This document shows, piece by piece, positions 6,674-12,546 of a DNA stretch of 12,546 nt. Both the position numbers and the translations under genes were made by a program. Under the pieces are notes generated by a model. That model was not told where the DNA came from. It worked only from the letters and a program-made list of their open reading frames with translations, and did not search any database. The number at the start of each line of letters is the position of its first letter. The stretch's first letter is position 1. Source of the DNA: Eggerthellales bacterium UBA948 (lineage in GTDB: Bacteria; Actinomycetota; Coriobacteriia; Coriobacteriales; UBA8131); contig DBCW01000007.1 in NCBI GenBank assembly GCA_002293265.1, positions 10,313 through 22,858 on the forward strand. Direction: 5' to 3'.

Positions 6674-7930
6674 CTATGCCTTATCAGCATTTCTTTTCTG
6701 AGCTGCAGCTGCATTAATGCCTGCCAACACGACCATCACAATAAACAGAACTACGCCGAGAATATATGGGTCGCGTCCACCGGCGGCATCCAGCCCAAGT
6801 GCATTAAGAATTGGAGTTGCCCAAAGCGGCTCACAGATAACGCCGATATTTTGTGCGGCAACAGCAATCGATACTGCCATGGCAGCAGCTACCGGCGCGG
6901 CGTTACGCCCGGCAAGTTGGAAGCATGCGGCCACAAGCATCGGTGCTGCAATGCCAAGCAGACCTGATCCTACATAAAGAAGAACTTGATCGGTGGCCAA
7001 ATAACAACAAGCCAAAGAAATTGCAGCAATAACGGCACCTAGAACCATTACCCATTCGCGGATTTTATTAAATACCCACCCAAACACCAAAGCAGCAACC
7101 AAGCCAACAACCGTATGAACTGAAAGCATTAGTCCGGCATCCGCTGAATTTCCACCGATATCAGGCGTTGCAACAATTACAGAAAGGTTGGACTGAAACA
7201 AGAAGATTCCACTCACTGATATGAATATAAATATCCAATAAATGACAACTTGCATTGGAAAACGCTCGCCAAAGCTAAGCTTTGCAGCGCCTTCTTTGAT
7301 TGCTGATTGCGCATCTACTGCACCCTCGGGAGCAACAAAATTTTTGCTGCCGGGATCATTTTCTGATTTGAGTGCAAAAAGAAACACCAAGATGATAACT
7401 ACAGAGATTGCATGTAGATACATGGATAAATGCCAATCAATAACGCCGATGAAGCCGGTGGCAGTTTGATACAAAACCATACCAATACTGGCAAACACTT
7501 GTACAAACCCCATCCATTTAGCACCGGTCTTCTCATCCATGTTTGCGTTAATTAAAACCGGAGAAGCTGAAAAGATGATGCCCACGCCAAATCCTAGAAT
7601 AAAACGTGTTAGCAACATGATCTCTAAATTTGTACCCAACAATGCCGGCGCTGAACCAAAAACTACTACTATAGCTGCAGAAACAATGATGACGAGCTTG
7701 GTTGGTACTTTATTAGCGATTGCAGAGTAAATGATCGGGCCAAAAACACAACCAACATTACAAATAGTGATGTACCAAAGTACCGTTGTGGGGTCATACC
7801 CTAAGGGTGCAAATGTGCCGATAATATCAGCGATTACAGGTATGGCGATAACGTTGGTCTGCTGCAAGAAAGCCAAGACAACGACACACGCCATTACACC
7901 TACAATCCCTGCTCTAGCTGACTTGGTCAT
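6674..7930 (-). CDS. Major facilitator superfamily carrier of the dehydroxylase-like operon
   Basis: This 418-residue membrane protein has about 12 hydrophobic segments, a charged central loop (KSENDPGSKNF, near residue 190) and a short basic C-terminus (AAAQKRNADKA). The TM2-TM3 loop (AIANKVPTKLV) lacks the usual G-x-x-x-D motif, so it is a divergent MFS member. It lies 74 bases after the FeS protein gene and is separated from it by a strong hairpin. AGGGAAGG precedes the ATG. In gut Actinobacteria, Moco dehydroxylase genes are often accompanied by an MFS carrier thought to import the aromatic substrate or exchange it for product; the same role is inferred here. The substrate is unknown. Its amber stop is followed in frame by the LuxR ORF. 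Confidence 0.9.
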   Translation of the reverse strand: MTKSARAGIVGVMACVVVLAFLQQTNVIAIPVIADIIGTFAPLGYDPTTVLWYITICNVGCVFGPIIYSAIANKVPTKLVIIVSAAIVVVFGSAPALLGTNLEIMLLTRFILGFGVGIIFSASPVLINANMDEKTGAKWMGFVQVFASIGMVLYQTATGFIGVIDWHLSMYLHAISVVIILVFLFALKSENDPGSKNFVAPEGAVDAQSAIKEGAAKLSFGERFPMQVVIYWIFIFISVSGIFLFQSNLSVIVATPDIGGNSADAGLMLSVHTVVGLVAALVFGWVFNKIREWVMVLGAVIAAISLACCYLATDQVLLYVGSGLLGIAAPMLVAACFQLAGRNAAPVAAAMAVSIAVAAQNIGVICEPLWATPILNALGLDAAGGRDPYILGVVLFIVMVVLAGINAAAAQKRNADKA

Positions 7931-7955
7931 TTTAGATTCCTTCCCTAAAAGACGA

Positions 7956-7993
7956 TCTCTGCGCCTGTTGCGATTGCGCTTCAGGCGCAGAGA
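7956..7993 (-). terminator. Strong intercistronic hairpin between FeS protein and MFS carrier
   Basis: TCTCTGCGCCTG (7956-7967) and CAGGCGCAGAGA (7982-7993) are perfect 12-bp inverted arms. The loop can add GCG-ATTG-CGC (7970-7979). On the minus strand it lies 11 bases past the FeS stop and is followed by TCGTCTTTTAGGG. It could be an attenuating terminator or mRNA-stabilising stem that lowers carrier expression relative to the enzyme, which is unusual inside an otherwise compact operon. Confidence 0.6.
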
Positions 7994-8004
7994 ATTAGTT
8001 TTGC

Positions 8005-8334
8005 TTACGGCATGAAGATGACCGCTTTTTTGCCTATCTTCTCAGCCTTCTTTACCAGATCTTCAAGTGGACCAAATTGCATGCACTTGGCTTGGCAGTG
8101 TTGTACGCATGAAGGCTCTTTACCTTCGGAGACACGCTTGGAACATAGATCGCATATCTCGGTTGGAATTGGCACATTTGTCCAGTGCCACTCGCCATTT
8201 GGAAGCTTCCAAGGACCGTCTTCGGTTACCTTAATACCCCATTTCCCCAGCGGAATATCATGCTCATTTTTACAGGCTATTTCACATGAGTGGCACCCTG
8301 AGCACCAGTTATAATCTATTAAAAGACCGTTCAT
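8005..8334 (-). CDS. Small two-cluster ferredoxin-like electron-transfer protein
   Basis: This 109-residue protein looks like a shortened DmsB. C11-x2-C14-x2-C17-x3-C21 (WCSGCHSCEIACKNEH) and C61-x2-C64-x11-C76-x3-C80 supply eight ligands for two [4Fe-4S] clusters, with an extra Cys84. The two middle cluster motifs of a full DmsB are missing; the gap is filled by a Trp-rich linker (GPWKLPNGEWHW). It starts 15 bases after the molybdoenzyme gene, with AAGGAG before its ATG. Small FeS partners of this kind accompany soluble Moco dehydroxylases of gut Eggerthellaceae and would feed them electrons in the cytoplasm. There is no signal peptide or membrane segment. The protein ends in a short helix and AVIFMP. 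Confidence 0.9.
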   Translation of the reverse strand: MNGLLIDYNWCSGCHSCEIACKNEHDIPLGKWGIKVTEDGPWKLPNGEWHWTNVPIPTEICDLCSKRVSEGKEPSCVQHCQAKCMQFGPLEDLVKKAEKIGKKAVIFMP

Positions 8335-8349
8335 TTTTGCTCCTTATTC

Positions 8350-10605
8350 TTAGTCGGTGACCTTGTAGATGTTGCAAATCTCACACTTAAAGGTATCGCC
8401 AAAGCCAAGCTTGCCAATTTCCTTATGCGGCATAATCACATTAATGTTGGACTGACGGAAACCAAAAAGATTAGGCTCTTCGCCATCTTGTTCAGGGAAC
8501 CACCAACCGTGATGGGCATGAACTACACGCTCGTCAATACCTTCGGTAAGTTCTGCAACTTGCTTTACACGACCAAATTCATTCTCAATCCATACCCAGT
8601 CGCCATTTTCAATGCCAAGACGTTTGGCTGCGTTTGGATTGATCTCTACGATCGGCTGAGCATCTATTTCGCGCAAGCGCTCGATCTGACGATGCTCGGA
8701 ATGGAAGGATGTGTAACGGCGACCACCGGTGGTGAGCACGAAAGGATATTTCTTAAACAACTCAGGTGTGCTTACCGGAGAACGAGGCGGCTCAATAAAG
8801 TACGGCAGTGGGTCATCACCAAACTGAGAATAAGCGTGTGACCAAAGCTCAATACGACCACTTTGACTCATGTACCCGGGTTCACCATCAAAACGCATCA
8901 GACCTTTTTCAGCTTTGCGATATATTTCTTCCGGTTGCACGATACCTTCTTCACGGAAGCTTTCCCATGTATAACCGCTGGGGAGACGTACTTTTGCCAA
9001 GTAATCATCTACACCGTCAAATTGCTTCCAGTATTCCGGGAACATTCTCTCGCCGATCTTCATCATAAACTCAAGATCGTCTACGCCCTCTACAACATCG
9101 ATGGCTTTGTTGCATGCTCCATTAAAGGCAACGTTAAACCCGTAGTGTGACTCAACCAAAGTATCATGCTCAACCCAAGTCTTTAGCGGGAAAATCAGAT
9201 CGGCCAGTGCCATTGTGGTTGGATTTTGGAACAGCTCGGTAGCGGCAACAAACTCAAAGCTGGTCTTCATGGCCTCAAGCCAGCGCTCTTGAGCAGCAGA
9301 GATAGCTCCACCAACAACGTTTGAACTCTGGAATACGCCCATGCGCAGACGATATGGCTCTTGGGTCTCGAGCGTATCAAGTACGCTATCAGGATGGTTA
9401 GTGCTCATCAGCTGGCAAACAAATGGGTATTCTTCAGCACCGATACGCTTGCTGAATGTTGCCTCATCGATAGTTTCGGCTTCAAGTGCGCGACGAATCA
9501 TATCTACGTTTGTGTCGTCATCAATAGGTAGACCAAGTGTACAACCACCGGGAACATCGATATTGTCGGTGATGGCCATAATGGAAAGAAGCGCGTGCCC
9601 AACTTGGATACCATTTGGGTTTTGGTCTACGGAAAGACCCCAGCCGATAGCACTGTGCTTGCTGGTAGCAAAAGCACGTGCAGCACCAATAATCAAATCC
9701 TCATCTACCCAAGTTATCTCGGCAACTTTATCTGTAGGGTACTCTTGCACACGCTCTTTGAGCTCGTCAAAGCCGTAAGTCCATTTTTCTACGGCATCAT
9801 GATCATAGAGATCCTCATTGATGATGACGTTGAGTATTCCCAGAGCCATTGCAGCATCGGTTCCCGGACGCAATTGAAGATTGTATTCAGCTTTTGTGCC
9901 GATCCAAGTAACACGAGGGTCAACTGTGATCAGTTTGGTGCCGTAATCTTTCATCAGGTCGACAATTGCGTGACCCCAAAGACCGTCAGCATTGGATTTT
10001 AGCGGGTCTTTACCCCAAAGCATGATGTACTTTGGTGCTTCCCAACCGGGATGCTCATAACGATCCGGGTAACGTGCAGCATAATCGATCTCGGGATAAC
10101 CGCCACCCATTAGATAAGCCATGGAAGAAACGCGAGGTGCATAACATGACCAACCGCTTTGTGCATAACAAGCATTGGGAGAACCAAAGCCCATGAATGT
10201 TAGTTCGTTGTGATAAACAGTAGCTTCGCGACCGGTACCACAAAAAACTACAATTGACTCCGGACCATATGTATCGGTGAAATAGCGAGTCTTCTCCTCA
10301 AGAATGTCAAAAGCCTCATCCAGCGTGATGCGCTCCCACTTATCTTTTCCACGATCCTCAAAAGCGCGCTTCATGGGGTACTTAATGCGATCTTTATGGT
10401 AGATAACATCTTTCATTGCCAAACAGCGTGGACACAACGCTCCACGAGTGACCGGATGCTCGGGGTCACCCTCAATCTGCACCAACTCGCCATCTTTGAT
10501 GTGAAGCTGTACACCACAACCTACCGGATGACATCCGGGAGGCGACCATGCACAACTACGAACGATAGTTTCGCCGTTTTCTTCTCTTTTCCATGGCTTA
10601 CTCAT
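8350..10605 (-). CDS. Molybdopterin oxidoreductase, catechol-dehydroxylase/acetylene-hydratase-like
   Basis: This 751-residue cytoplasmic Mo-bisPGD enzyme has no twin-arginine signal. The N-terminal FeS motif is C18-x6-C25-x4-C30 with C58 in LCPRC, followed by DRIKYPMKRA. WERITLDEAFDIL, GSPNACYAQSGWSCYAPR (C154 is the candidate Mo ligand), KLITVDPRVTW and LRPGTDAAMALG mark the cofactor domains. The C-terminus carries TTGGRRYTSFHSEHRQ, IVEINPNAAKRLGIENGDWV, HHGWWFPEQDGEEPNLFG and a closing KCEICNIYK (C741/C744). These are typical of the single-subunit enzymes of Eggerthellaceae that include catechol dehydroxylases (recalled, not searched). The frame opens 16 codons earlier, but AAGGAAG 7 bases before this ATG sets the start. 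It leads an operon with an FeS protein and a carrier. The substrate is probably an aromatic or other organic acceptor; the exact reaction is not readable. Confidence 0.88.
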   Translation of the reverse strand: MSKPWKREENGETIVRSCAWSPPGCHPVGCGVQLHIKDGELVQIEGDPEHPVTRGALCPRCLAMKDVIYHKDRIKYPMKRAFEDRGKDKWERITLDEAFDILEEKTRYFTDTYGPESIVVFCGTGREATVYHNELTFMGFGSPNACYAQSGWSCYAPRVSSMAYLMGGGYPEIDYAARYPDRYEHPGWEAPKYIMLWGKDPLKSNADGLWGHAIVDLMKDYGTKLITVDPRVTWIGTKAEYNLQLRPGTDAAMALGILNVIINEDLYDHDAVEKWTYGFDELKERVQEYPTDKVAEITWVDEDLIIGAARAFATSKHSAIGWGLSVDQNPNGIQVGHALLSIMAITDNIDVPGGCTLGLPIDDDTNVDMIRRALEAETIDEATFSKRIGAEEYPFVCQLMSTNHPDSVLDTLETQEPYRLRMGVFQSSNVVGGAISAAQERWLEAMKTSFEFVAATELFQNPTTMALADLIFPLKTWVEHDTLVESHYGFNVAFNGACNKAIDVVEGVDDLEFMMKIGERMFPEYWKQFDGVDDYLAKVRLPSGYTWESFREEGIVQPEEIYRKAEKGLMRFDGEPGYMSQSGRIELWSHAYSQFGDDPLPYFIEPPRSPVSTPELFKKYPFVLTTGGRRYTSFHSEHRQIERLREIDAQPIVEINPNAAKRLGIENGDWVWIENEFGRVKQVAELTEGIDERVVHAHHGWWFPEQDGEEPNLFGFRQSNINVIMPHKEIGKLGFGDTFKCEICNIYKVTD

Positions 10606-10612
10606 ACATTCA

Positions 10613-10619
10613 CTTCCTT
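10613..10619 (-). promoter_or_regulatory. Ribosome binding site fixing the molybdoenzyme start
   Basis: AAGGAAG on the minus strand stands 7 bases before the ATG at 10605. It makes this the likely start rather than the in-frame ATG at 10653. Confidence 0.7.
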
Positions 10620-10758
10620 TCCATAGCAGTTCAATTATTCGTCGTTGGCACATATCACTAAGTTTTGGTTTGCGCCTGTTTGAACCGACGGGTTAATAAG
10701 CTGCCTCCATAGTAGGAAGTGACTTTTGATTGCGAAATAAACACTTTGCTGATTTTTA

Positions 10759-10768
10759 TCAGTTGAGT
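10759..10768. promoter_or_regulatory. Near-match to the dyad in the second TetR gene's promoter
   Basis: TCAGTTGAGT differs from TCAGATTGAGT at 11820-11830 by one missing base. It lies upstream of the dehydroxylase-like operon and overlaps the right side of a small CTGAT-TTTT-ATCAG dyad (10749-10762). It could be a binding site for the TetR protein encoded at 11162-11785 (inference). Confidence 0.35.
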
Positions 10769-10769
10769 C

Positions 10770-10807
10770 TAATGTCTTAAACATATGAACAAGTGTGTTA
10801 GACATTA
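10770..10807. promoter_or_regulatory. Long inverted repeat in the divergent promoter region of the right-hand operon
   Basis: TAATGTCT (10770-10777) and AGACATTA (10800-10807) are perfect 8-base arms, continuing imperfectly inward as TAAACA and TGTT. It sits between the divergent molybdoenzyme and zinc-ribbon genes. The right arm begins the GACATTAT...AAATTGT...AACC motif also found upstream of the left-hand molybdoenzyme. Confidence 0.55.
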
Positions 10808-10822
10808 TTGGCAAATTGTTCA

Positions 10823-10842
10823 ACCTTTGTACCGTTAAAGGT
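10823..10842. promoter_or_regulatory. Small dyad upstream of the zinc-ribbon gene
   Basis: ACCTTT (10823-10828) and AAAGGT (10837-10842) form a 6-base inverted repeat spaced by 8. It precedes a TATGAT (10854-10859), a fair -10 box for the rightward gene. It may be an operator or chance. Confidence 0.35.
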
Positions 10843-10884
10843 GGTCAGAAAAATATGATAATGGATTTATCGAAAGGATAAGAA

Positions 10885-11169
10885 ATGTCAACATCAATGC
10901 ATGTATGTTATCGCTGTGGATTATGCCGCCCACCCAGAGAGCCATTTTTAACATGCCCAAATTGCAGTTGCTTAAATGACCCGGAGCGGGGCGAATATGA
11001 GACGTGTAAAAAATGTGGAACAGAGCTGCCGCCGCGTCAGCTACCTGAGCCGATCCACTGCTTGCTGATCGATAGAGTTTGTGCCAAACCTTGTAGACAA
11101 GGTACGCAAGAACCTAAAAACGGTGTGATAGATAAGTGTGTCTACCACACACCTGCGCTTTCTACATAA
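10885..11169 (+). CDS. Small Cys-rich zinc-ribbon protein of unknown function
   Basis: This 94-residue protein has twelve cysteines: C8, C11, C14, C24, C27, C29, C41, C44, C59, C66, C70 and C85. C8-x2-C11 with C24-x2-C27, and C41-x2-C44 (CKKCGTELP), look like zinc-ribbon knuckles. The C-terminal group (C59/C66/C70/C85) has no pattern I recognise. The ATG follows AAGGAT by 6 bases, supporting translation. It diverges from the dehydroxylase-like operon, and its last 8 bases overlap the end of the convergent TetR gene. A regulatory or metal-handling role linked to the operon is possible, but nothing in the sequence proves it. I did not recognise the family. Confidence 0.7.
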   Translation: MSTSMHVCYRCGLCRPPREPFLTCPNCSCLNDPERGEYETCKKCGTELPPRQLPEPIHCLLIDRVCAKPCRQGTQEPKNGVIDKCVYHTPALST

Positions 11170-11785
11170 ACAACTCTTCGTGCAGCAAGAAGTCACCCTT
11201 CTTTTTATTTGGATCTACCGGTTTATCCAAAAGGTCAAATAATTCTTTGGGCACAATATTGGTCATCAACGAACTGTATTCGCGTATTGAAAATGTATAG
11301 GCTTTATTCAACCACTGAAACGATATGGTTCCCTCTGCATTAGCCAAAGCCTCAATCTGAAACTTAAGCTGCGGGGTTAATTCGATTTTCTTATACTTAA
11401 CAATGGTCTCTTGCAGGTTCTCTTGTCGATGACGAATATATGTTGGCAAACCGCCGCTATATTCTCCTGATTGAGCTGCATTTGTGTATAGGGTACTGTA
11501 TCGCTCAAATCCTTTGGTTGTAATGAGGTGACCTTCAAACCATGACAGCGTTCTGCCTATCTGATCCAATCCAATTCCGTAAAGCAGAAAAGAATGCCAC
11601 TGCACAACAGCATTCTTGTCCGAAAAATGGTGATAGAAACTTGAACGGCTGATCTTTGCTAAACCGGCAATATCATCTACAGAAATCCTAGAAAAGCTTT
11701 TAGACTCGGACAGCTCTTGAAGAGCTCTAACAATATTCATCTTCGTCTGAAACCCCCGCGAAACAAAGGTACCATCTTGCATCAT
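11162..11785 (-). CDS. TetR/AcrR-family transcriptional regulator (second)
   Basis: This 207-residue protein has a TetR helix-turn-helix at about residues 15-60 (ISVDDIAGLAKISRSSFYHHFSDKNAV). The C-terminal ~145 residues are mostly helical and end in a polar tail (DPNKKKGDFLLHEELFM). It is of the same general type as the regulator near 4 kb, but the two differ clearly in sequence. A longer reading from a TTG at 11797 is possible. GGAG at 11792-11795, 6 bases before the ATG at 11785, makes the ATG the better start. A -10 box TATACT and a dyad over the expected transcription start suggest autoregulation. It is likely a ligand-responsive repressor, possibly of the dehydroxylase-like operon, given a related site upstream of that operon. 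Confidence 0.87.
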   Translation of the reverse strand: MMQDGTFVSRGFQTKMNIVRALQELSESKSFSRISVDDIAGLAKISRSSFYHHFSDKNAVVQWHSFLLYGIGLDQIGRTLSWFEGHLITTKGFERYSTLYTNAAQSGEYSGGLPTYIRHRQENLQETIVKYKKIELTPQLKFQIEALANAEGTISFQWLNKAYTFSIREYSSLMTNIVPKELFDLLDKPVDPNKKKGDFLLHEELFM

Positions 11786-11791
11786 AATTGA

Positions 11792-11795
11792 CTCC
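11792..11795 (-). promoter_or_regulatory. Ribosome binding site fixing the second TetR start
   Basis: GGAG on the minus strand is 6 bases from the ATG at 11785. The alternative TTG start (11797) would overlap this site and has no Shine-Dalgarno sequence of its own. Confidence 0.6.
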
Positions 11796-11813
11796 AATGT
11801 CCCTACCCAGTTT

Positions 11814-11836
11814 GCACACTCAGATTGAGTATGTGC
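11814..11836. promoter_or_regulatory. Operator-like dyad in the second TetR promoter
   Basis: ACTCA-GAT-TGAGT (11818-11830) is flanked by GCAC and GTGC (11814-11817, 11833-11836), the right side carrying two extra bases. It covers the expected transcription start (about 11833) given the -10 box at 11840-11845, so it fits an autoregulatory TetR operator. Confidence 0.5.
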
Positions 11837-11839
11837 GAA

Positions 11840-11845
11840 AGTATA
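11840..11845 (-). promoter_or_regulatory. Candidate -10 box of the second TetR gene
   Basis: TATACT on the minus strand is a near-consensus -10. The matching -35 at 17-base spacing (CACTTA) is poor. Confidence 0.4.
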
Positions 11846-11893
11846 GCATGCGCTGAAACCAATAAGTGCTTATATTTTCAAAGCGCCGACTTT

Positions 11894-11917
11894 TAGGCTA
11901 ATAGGCTGATAGGTTAC
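11894..11917. repeat. Three degenerate 8-bp tandem units
   Basis: TAGGCTAA, TAGGCTGA and TAGGTTAC follow each other without gaps, between the end of the PIN gene and the start of the second TetR gene. The middle unit's TAGGCTGAT is inverted as ATCAGCCTA at 11953-11961. It may be a regulator-binding array or remnant sequence; the function is unknown. Confidence 0.45.
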
Positions 11918-11984
11918 TAAACAACTAAAGCGCTTTTGCTTTCTGATTTGCGATCAGCCTACCGATTTATTCACTATTGATAAG

Positions 11985-12386
11985 CTATCCTTGGCCTACG
12001 TGTGATTTCAGTAGCTCTGCTGCCGTAACTATTGCCGGGTCGTCAGGATAATGCCTGGTGTTTCCGGTTATCAGAAGTGCATCGCAGGCTTTCGCGACGT
12101 CGTAAAACTTTCTGTCGCTTTCATCGAGTAAGTTAATCGTGCTTGGTTGCACTACTACAGAAAGCCCTGCGTTTCTAAAGAACCGCAATAATGTGGATAC
12201 TTCTGCATTTGAAAATTTGAAATGTGGGCGATGTAGCACAGCAAAGTATTCGTCCATAATATTACTGTCGTAACAAGGTATTAGCTGGCCTGACCATATT
12301 AGGGATATAATCCTAGCCGGAGTTCCAGATGGCGACCAAAGTGACGAAACTAAGATATTTGTATCAATAACGACACGTTGAGTCAT
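11985..12386 (-). CDS. PIN-domain toxin of a type II toxin-antitoxin pair
   Basis: This 133-residue PIN-family protein resembles the 'putative toxin component near chromosomally encoded antitoxin' group (TIGR00305-like, recalled). Acidic residues of the nuclease centre are visible: D8 in VVIDTNILVSS, E46 in MDEYFAVLHRP, and D91/D96 in ESDRKFYDVAKA, followed by LLITGN. Such proteins are Mg-dependent RNases that cut RNA until bound by the antitoxin. Its ATG lies 23 bases inside the end of the upstream antitoxin-like frame, typical of coupled TA operons. The length is normal and no key residue seems missing. It may stabilise the region but is not mechanistically tied to the molybdoenzymes. Confidence 0.9.
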   Translation of the reverse strand: MTQRVVIDTNILVSSLWSPSGTPARIISLIWSGQLIPCYDSNIMDEYFAVLHRPHFKFSNAEVSTLLRFFRNAGLSVVVQPSTINLLDESDRKFYDVAKACDALLITGNTRHYPDDPAIVTAAELLKSHVGQG

Positions 12387-12546
12387 TAGAGCTGCCTACT
12401 TTTGATAATTCTGCCCGTGCCGCTTCAATTTCTGCCTGAATTTGCTCATCAGTCATGAATCCATTTTCCGCAGCTTTCGCTCTCATGTTATTGAATAGTC
12501 TCATAGCCTCAGCTTGACGTATCATGGCCAACTTCTCTTCCAAAGT
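12364..12546 (-). CDS. Antitoxin-like small protein upstream of the PIN toxin (partial, cut by window edge)
   Basis: A frame is open from the right edge to a TGA at 12364-12366, giving 60 residues in the window with the N-terminus outside or at the nearby ATG. The region GFMTDEQIQAEIEAARAEL matches the C-terminal 'G.ms.deI.aEI...R' element of antitoxins paired with PIN toxins. That element wraps the toxin active site. The frame overlaps the toxin start by 23 bases, so both are translated from one message. The N-terminal DNA-binding part is not visible here, so its family cannot be named. Confidence 0.75.
   Translation of the reverse strand, partial: TLEEKLAMIRQAEAMRLFNNMRAKAAENGFMTDEQIQAEIEAARAELSKVGSSNDSTCRY

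Noticed and set aside
6674..6676. Pyrrolysine or other recoding of the TAG between carrier and LuxR ORF
   Set aside because: One in-frame stop is expected by chance in a third of neighbouring genes, and the carrier looks complete; kept only as a read-through question.
8425..10002. Several + strand ORFs of 86-145 codons
   Set aside because: All are antisense to the right-hand molybdoenzyme, whose motifs run unbroken through the region.
4524..12546. Genomic island bounded by the tRNA-Arg
   Set aside because: No integrase and no repeat of the tRNA 3' end was found inside the window; the other end could lie outside.

Overview
The window looks like a chromosomal accessory region of an anaerobic actinobacterium of the Coriobacteriia, most likely Eggerthellaceae-like. 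This is inferred from the gene content: molybdopterin oxidoreductases with small 4Fe-4S partners, MFS carriers, LuxR/TetR regulators and an encoded-CCA tRNA-Arg. Base composition is moderate, clearly lower than the GC-rich Eggerthella, so a less-studied gut lineage is plausible. No genus can be fixed from sequence alone.

Left part: the 3' end of an AAA/DUF4143-like ATPase gene (1-171, + strand) closes with a long hairpin. A leftward two-gene operon follows (3602-361). It encodes a DmsA-like molybdenum catalytic subunit and a DmsB-like four-cluster electron-transfer subunit. There is no twin-arginine signal and no DmsC anchor, so this looks like a soluble cytoplasmic reductase. A TetR/AcrR regulator diverges from it (3790-4392) across an operator-like inverted repeat.

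Middle: a leftward tRNA-Arg(CCU) (4524-4599) and a stand-alone leftward MFS transporter (4763-6004) with its own terminator.

Right part: a leftward operon reads molybdopterin oxidoreductase (10605-8350), two-cluster ferredoxin-like protein (8334-8005), MFS carrier (7930-6674) and a LuxR-type DNA-binding ORF (6667-6197). Moco enzyme plus small FeS protein plus MFS carrier is the arrangement known for gut catechol dehydroxylases. The expected scheme is that the MFS protein imports a (probably aromatic) electron acceptor, the FeS protein delivers electrons, and the Mo enzyme reduces it in the cytoplasm. The LuxR ORF looks like the C-terminal remnant of a membrane-spanning LuxR regulator. It lies in the same reading frame as the carrier, just past that gene's amber stop. 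A divergent Cys-rich zinc-ribbon protein (10885-11169), a second TetR regulator (11785-11162) and a PIN toxin/antitoxin pair (12546-11985, antitoxin cut by the window edge) complete the window.

Regulation: both molybdoenzyme promoter regions share a GACATTAT...AAATTGT...AACC motif with an inverted partner half-site. A dyad in the second TetR gene's promoter has a near-match in the promoter of the right-hand enzyme operon. These are inferences from reading by eye. No mobile element, CRISPR array or rRNA was seen, and no gene-free stretch exceeds 300 bases.
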